From Hemibagrus wyckioides (lineage: Eukaryota > Chordata > Actinopteri > Siluriformes > Bagridae), in the NCBI RefSeq assembly GCF_019097595.1, contig NC_080710.1, positions 6,903,780-6,967,779 on the forward strand: a stretch of DNA of 64,000 nucleotides. Direction: 5' to 3'. Made by a program: the position numbers and the translations under genes. Shown piece by piece: positions 59,330 through 64,000 of this stretch. Position 1 is the stretch's first letter; the number at the start of each line of letters is the position of its first letter. The notes under the pieces were generated by a model. It searched no databases. It was given only the letters and a program-made list of their open reading frames with translations, and had not been told where the DNA came from.

Positions 59330-59625
59330 AGCATCTAAAGGACAACTTGAAGGTGACATCACTTAAGGACACCAAGCACCTCCACAGCAAGCAGCCCTCA
59401 GGTGGCACTGTGTTGTGTGAAAAAGAGTCCAGGCACTGCAAGTCAAGACACATGGCTGTGCCTTGTCACCCCATTATGGGAGGGGCAAGGAGCTCAAAAG
59501 AAATTCTGTCCATGCAGCCTTCAGACATGGACAAAAAGAGAGAAACTTTCTTGGAGCACCTGAAGCAAAAGTATCCCCACCATGCTTCAGTCATCATAAG
59601 CCACCAGGAGAGACTTCGAGAGCAG
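59330..59625 (+). CDS. KIAA1217 (sickle tail, SKT) second coding exon
   Basis: The acceptor tttctttatttccag is at 59329 and the donor CAG|gtcagc at 59625. After two bases completing the split Glu codon, 98 codons read HLKDNLKVTSLKDTKHLH to HQERLREQ. The diagnostic block is GGARSSKEILSMQPSDMDKK followed by RETFLEHLKQKYPHHASVI, nearly identical to what I recall of mammalian KIAA1217 (..RSSKEIL.MQ.S.MD.KRE.FLEHLKQKYPHHA..). KIAA1217/SKT is a large coiled-coil-containing cytoplasmic protein of the p140CAP (SRCIN1) family; mouse Skt is needed for notochord and intervertebral disc development. Only this exon and the preceding short one lie in the window. Its position beyond otud1 agrees with the human order. 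Open sequence after 59625 is intron read-through. Confidence 0.9.
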
Positions 59626-59869
59626 GTCAGCGTCCAGAACACGCATACAGCCCAGCTTTTACAAAAATTCTCTTCTAGTAGCTCACTATCATCTCTCAGT
59701 TAATCCCTCTATTGATAAGCCCTGCTGGTATTATACATACAAACAAGTAGGGCAAGAACTACATTTTTGAAATTAGGCTAGTTATAGCAACCTCTAATAT
59801 TCAGGTGTAAGTGTGATGCGTGCATGTATTTTGGGTGGATACCAGACAGAATTTGTCACAAAATATTTA

Positions 59870-60235
59870 ATAGGGACAGAAAATAAAATACCTTTATGAC
59901 ATTACCTTTACAACACTTCCCCTTTTGCAGTAATAACAGGCTTTCTACTAGATTTTGTGGATTTTAGATTTTGTTCATTCAGCTATGTCAGATGAGAAGG
60001 CCTAGTTGGCTTTCTAATTCAGCTTAGAGGTGCTAGGTGGGGTTGAGGTCAGGTTTTTGTGCAGGCTACTTGGATCTTTATGGACCTTGTTTTGTGCACA
60101 GGGTCATTGTCATGCTGGAAGATGTTTGGGCTAGGCCCTTTAGTTCTAGTGAAGGGGATTTTCAGCATACAAAGACATTCTAGTCAATTGTGTGCTTAAA
60201 CTTATTTTTCTCTTCTAATGTGTACTCCTTGTACT
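59870..60235 (-). mobile_element. Tc1-like transposon fragment in a KIAA1217 intron
   Basis: The run gtggggttgaggtcaggttt, then atggaccttgttttgtgcac and gtcatgctggaagatg, is the antisense of the catalytic region of the 35568-36827 family. Terminal repeats are absent. Confidence 0.7.
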
Positions 60236-60289
60236 ACACCTGAGTTTGTAAACAGTAAAAATTCATGCTCCTGATTGGTTAATCATGTT

Positions 60290-60510
60290 TATCATCATAA
60301 GCAAAATGTAATGTAAGTAAATGTAATTAAAATATAAAATGTAGATGAATTACTGCAACTAGAATGAGAATCTGAAATCCACCTCTGCCACTGTTGGGCC
60401 ATTGAGCAAGGCCCTTAACCTTCAAACTCTCAGGCATATAAATGAATTAAACATAAATCACTCTGGATAAAAGTATCTGCCAAATGCTATAAAGTAAATC
60501 TACAGATTCT
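60290..60510 (+). repeat. SINE or L2 tail repeat
   Basis: The run ttgagcaaggcccttaacct is followed by ctctggataaaagtatctgc..caaatgctataaa, the 3' tail that fish L2/UnaL2-type LINEs share with their SINEs. Confidence 0.65.
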
Positions 60511-60685
60511 CAGTCATGACCACTCTTTTAAAGCTAGTCAGCATGGACATCAAATTTTGACCATCTCTTTGTAGATTTGACATGTCAGTTTTAATAAATT
60601 GTAATACTAGAACTTGTCCCTTGAAAACTCGTGTTTTAAAATGAATATTTGAGTGAATTAAACAATGACTCTAATAATAACACTG

Positions 60686-60699
60686 GCGCCACCTACTGG
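60686..60699 (-). promoter_or_regulatory. CTCF core motif, perfect consensus match
   Basis: The minus strand reads CCAGTAGGTGGCGC, which fits all 14 positions of the CTCF consensus CCASYAGRKGGCRS. It lies in a KIAA1217 intron. Occupancy is unknown, and similar words also occur inside fish repeats. Confidence 0.5.
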
Positions 60700-60719
60700 T
60701 GTAAAAATCTAACAAAAGG

Positions 60720-60965
60720 GTCACTGAACGACTCGGTGGACGAAGAAGCCTCTATTTGTTAGCTAATATACATTACAGCACAGTGAAATACTTTTCTTCT
60801 CATACCCCAGATTAAGAAGTTGGAGTCCGAGCGCAGGGTCAGCTATGATACAGCTCAAGGGCCCAACAGTGGCAGTTTGCTGGTGCTGGTACTCGAACTG
60901 GCGACTTTCCGGTCAATAACCAAAAGTCATAACCTTTTAAGCTACAACTTTGTGAATTTGGTGAA
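60720..60965 (+). repeat. Teleost interspersed repeat
   Basis: Contains gcagggtcagctatgataca, gctcaagggcccaacagtgg and aactggcgactttccggtca, a common fish repeat module. The open frame crossing it, ending in a CCT-repeat poly-Ser tract at 61141-61168, is not a gene. Confidence 0.6.
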
Positions 60966-61559
60966 CGGAATCAAGATTCATGTCTTGGGGCTGTTTTACC
61001 TCCACTATCTCAAAACTGAGCTTGATCAGAGTTACCAGGTCTTAGTTCTGCCCCTTGTGTGGTCAGCGCCACGCCCCACGCTGTGCTCACAGCATCGAAT
61101 CCGTGCAGTTTTTCGTGATCCTGCTCTGAGTGAACTAGACTCCTCCTCTTCCTCCTCCTCCTCCTCCTGAATGCCATGTTGTGGCCAGATTGTTTACAAA
61201 GTTCAACGGTGTTGTTTTTTTATAATTACTGAGGACAAACTTCTACTCAGTGGTTTGACACAAATTTTGTGAAAATAGGTTAAAGTATTCTAGGAATTGT
61301 TGAAAGTAGGTTTGGCATATTAAAATGATCAATAAATAAATAAATAAAATTAAGCGGACAGAGCTAAATGGTGGCTTGAGGCTTTTTTTTTTTTAAAGGA
61401 GAACACACGAAATTAGTGTGAAAAAATAATTTTCACTGTAACACTTTAGCTATATCGCCACCATTAGGTCGAGCAGGCTTATCTCTGTTGCCTGAATACT
61501 GGAAGGGAGTAAAAAGTTATTGGGCACTTCAGATTTTGGGCTAGTTTCAGCTTGTGGTA

Positions 61560-61733
61560 ATCCAGCACACATGCACGCGCGCTGTCCTCGCGAATTTTCC
61601 GGGAAGAGGTATGAGAGCGACGGCATGGCGCATTACTCAACAGACGAGTTTGTAGGGGAAAAGAAAAGTTTTAATTTTTACTGAGGAAGAATCATCCGAG
61701 GAATTACTTCCAAGATCACGAGAAACAATAAAG
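61560..61733 (+). other. GC-richer block with donor-like end; possible alternative first exon
   Basis: CpG-bearing sequence (acgcgcgctgtcctcgcgaa) leads to an ATG at 61625 with 19 codons (MAHYSTDEFVGEKKSFNFY) and a stop, then gaaacaataaag before gtatgg (61734). It could be an internal promoter and 5' UTR exon of KIAA1217 with a short upstream frame. There is no homology to support it. Confidence 0.2.
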
Positions 61734-62550
61734 GTATGGTGAAAAATGTTGCGCTCCTTTAATGTGGTGTCTGCCTGGCTGGTATGCGGAGAAGAGGCGG
61801 ATTTTAGGAGCTTTTGTTGTAGCTGCTGTTGATAAAGTAACCCAAGAGACAGTGCTTCTGAAATGACGCGGGAGAGAGAGAGGAGACTTAGAAAAGCCAA
61901 GGCTGTGTTTTCGTGCTGAGGATGAACCTAATATTACCTACGTAATGTCAGAAATATCATGGCGGAACGTATAGCCATGCGACTTGTTGCTAATGGTCCA
62001 GGTGTCTTGAAAAAGCACCCCTTTGGCTAAGTAAATCACAGAATACCGTCTTGAATAATACATCAGAATAGTACTATGCCAATGGCACCATATGGTCTTG
62101 AACTGATTTAACATACAATATTAATAGTTTTAGGTGCCTGAGATATATCCATAAACTTCTGAGCTCCGCTGTTTCACTGTATTTTGTGAGCGGCTCTTCA
62201 ATTCAACTTTTCTCTTCGGACCTCAGTGCATTTTCTTGGGCAGTAATTTCCGGGAGTAACTTCAGTAGCGCTACAAATGAATTTTTCCACACTGTTTGTC
62301 TTGTATGTTTTTTGCCTGTTGACCAACAGAAAGTCGGGGTCAAAAAGGTGTCGAAGAAATACATCGCACCATGTTTTTGTATGAAGTTAATACTTGACCC
62401 ATATAATCAAAACGAGGTGCATTAAATGAATGTTACTACATTCCTGATTGATCACAGCATACATTCACCTGTATTTTTACAAACATGTTACAAAATAGAT
62501 TTTTTTCTAGACACATCAGGAAACATCAGTGGTGCATGTATGTCGTCACT
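61734..62550. other. KIAA1217 intronic sequence
   Basis: Nothing recognised; the short open frames on both strands lack family features. Confidence 0.4.
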
Positions 62551-62559
62551 CAGCAAAAA

Positions 62560-63180
62560 GTAAAAGTCTTTTATTGGTTAATTAATGCGGCGATTAATAT
62601 GCTTAAGCTGGCAACAAGTTATTTAACCCTAAGTGATGTAGTGAGTAGATATATTCTGCAGCTGCGGAAAAAGATGTTACTGTTTCAGAAGGTTCAAACG
62701 ATTGGCTTGTGTCGAGCAAAGAAAACAGAGGAGATTGTGAGTCAACTAAAATTGGGTTAAGAACTGCATTATGAATACCTGGAGGGATAGTAGTGACTCA
62801 TCTTCAAGGAAGACATGTAGTTGGAAAAAAAAATCCTGCATGATTGCAATTGCCGCTATCTTAAATGTTTGGTTACATCAAATTGTAAAAACATCAGTAG
62901 AATTCACAGTTAATATAAGAGTGAAAGTAAGAGCATTTCCACACATATTACCAAAAGAACTCAGCGGATTTGGATTAAACAGCTGTGTAACCTTAAAAAA
63001 TCCACTCATCTTTGAGTCAAGTCAGAAAAAAAGACTTCAGTTTGCTAGGGAACATAAAGATGGGACTCTGGAGTAAGGTCATGTTGTCTAATGAGTCCAG
63101 ATTTACCCTGTTCCAGAGTGATGGGAGTATCAGTGTAAGAGGAGAGGTGGATGAAGTGATGCACCCTGAGTATACTGAAT
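62560..63180 (+). mobile_element. Tc1-like transposase fossil
   Basis: Broken frames give KKRLQFAREHKDGTLE followed by a piece like VV*SDESRFTLFQSDGSISV and GEVDEVMHPEY, the region around the first catalytic Asp of a Tc1 transposase. The rest is missing and interrupted by stops. Confidence 0.75.
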
Positions 63181-63256
63181 GACCAGGATTATCAATCAAT
63201 AGATTTTTTTTATTTCCTAATGGCATGGGCATATTTGTGCCATCAGGCAAGATGAT

Positions 63257-63309
63257 GATTAGATTAGATTAGATTAGATTAGATTAGATTAGATTAGATT
63301 AGATTAGAT
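63257..63309. repeat. AGATT pentamer repeat (LINE tail)
   Basis: About ten tandem AGATT units mark the 3' tail of the LINE that follows on the minus strand. Confidence 0.95.
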
Positions 63310-64000
63310 TCAACTTTATTGTCACTGCACATGTGGGTACAAGGCAACGAAATACAGTTAGCATCTAACCAGAAGTGCATTTTCACAGTGCAAATAATTA
63401 GCATATATAATAAGTATATAACAATAAATAATTTGCATATATAAACAATATACAATAAACAATATAAGAAACAGCTTTGGGAAAAAGGTTTTCGTAAACC
63501 TTTTGGTCCGGAGGCTCCTGTAGCGCCTCCCAGAAGGCAGGAGGGCAAAGAGTCTATTGGCAGGGTGATAAAAGTCCTTTATGATTTTGCGTGCTCTGGT
63601 GAGACAATGCTTCCTGTAAATGTCCTCGATCTTAGGAAGTGGAACTCCTACGATGCGTTGTGCAGTTTTCACCACCCTCTGCAGTGCTTTCCGGGCTGAC
63701 ACAGTGCAGTTCCCATACCAGACGGTGATACAGCTGGTCAGGATGCTCTCGATGGTGCAACGGTAGAAGTTCACCAGGATGTCTGAAGAGAGATGTTTCT
63801 TCCTCAGGGCCCTCAGGTGTTATGAGCCTTCTTGACCAGACTGGAGCTGTTGGTAGTCCAGGAGAGATCCTCTGAGATGTGGATACCTAGGAATTTTGAA
63901 GCTACTGACACGGTCCACCACCTCTCCATTGAGATTAATGGGTGTGTGTGTCACCTTTCTCCTTCCTGAAGTCCACTATGAGCTCCTTGGTCTTTGTAGT
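63310..64000 (-). mobile_element. Rex/Babar-like LINE 3' part, running off the window
   Basis: The minus strand reads FYRCTIESILTSCITVWYGN, RKALQRVVKTAQRIVGVPLP, CLTRARKIIKDFYHPANRLF and ALLPSGRRYRSLRTKRF before the 3' UTR and the AGATT tail. Toward 64000 the strand gives TKTKELIVDFRKE, the end of the reverse-transcriptase core. The rest lies outside the window. Confidence 0.88.

Noticed and set aside
59626..59703. Continuation of the KIAA1217 exon into a Ser-rich end
   Set aside because: A donor at 59626 and loss of similarity after HQERLREQ show that it is intron.
60820..61170. 116-codon plus-strand frame ending in poly-Ser
   Set aside because: It crosses a common dispersed repeat and a CCT microsatellite; no protein features.
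63257..63309. Regular short repeats resembling a CRISPR array
   Set aside because: A 5-bp unit without spacers in a vertebrate genome; it is a LINE tail.

Overview
The window is nuclear DNA of a teleost fish. Two things show this: the exon-intron structure of its three host genes, and a repeat load (many Tc1-like DNA transposons, Rex/Babar-like, L2-like and L1-like LINEs, hAT/ZMYM1-like transposases, MITEs) typical of ray-finned fish. Abundant Tc1 copies would suit an otophysan such as a catfish or characin, but the species cannot be fixed from the sequence.

Host genes. (1) tgif1, a TALE homeobox repressor, lies on the minus strand in three coding exons (16842-16827, 15324-15095, 13498-13004); they join in frame to 246 codons including the initiator. 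(2) otud1, a single-exon OTU deubiquitinase of 429 residues, lies on the minus strand at 34841-33552. (3) The 5' part of the KIAA1217 (sickle tail, SKT) gene lies on the plus strand: a 61-nt first coding exon at 56044-56104 and a 296-nt exon at 59330-59625, with matching splice phase; the rest of the gene lies beyond the right edge. otud1 and KIAA1217 are also neighbours on human 10p12, so this is a conserved block; tgif1 is on 18p in human.

Layout. 0-12 kb is a repeat graveyard (hAT, LINE, Tc1, BEL/Pao fragments). 12-17.2 kb is tgif1 with its 3' UTR and promoter. 17-33 kb is intergenic: decayed Tc1 copies, a 3.0-kb CACTG-ended insertion that splits an L2 element, LINEs, and a decayed hAT/ZMYM1 transposase followed by a striking 33-bp inverted repeat. 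33-35 kb is otud1 and its CpG-containing promoter. 35.5-46.3 kb is a dense transposon cluster with one Tc1 element whose transposase still reads through with a complete DD34E triad. 46-56 kb is mostly featureless AT-rich DNA. 56-64 kb is the 5' part of KIAA1217, its introns holding L1, Tc1, SINE-like and LINE pieces and a perfect CTCF core match.

The host genes do not form an operon or a common pathway. I found no rRNA, tRNA or CRISPR array, and no convincing new multi-gene system. The most useful leads are the twin TGIF-type sites in the tgif1 promoter, the 33-bp hairpin with polyadenylation signals on both strands, the CACTG insertion with an unexplained coding remnant, and the short KIAA1217 start exon.
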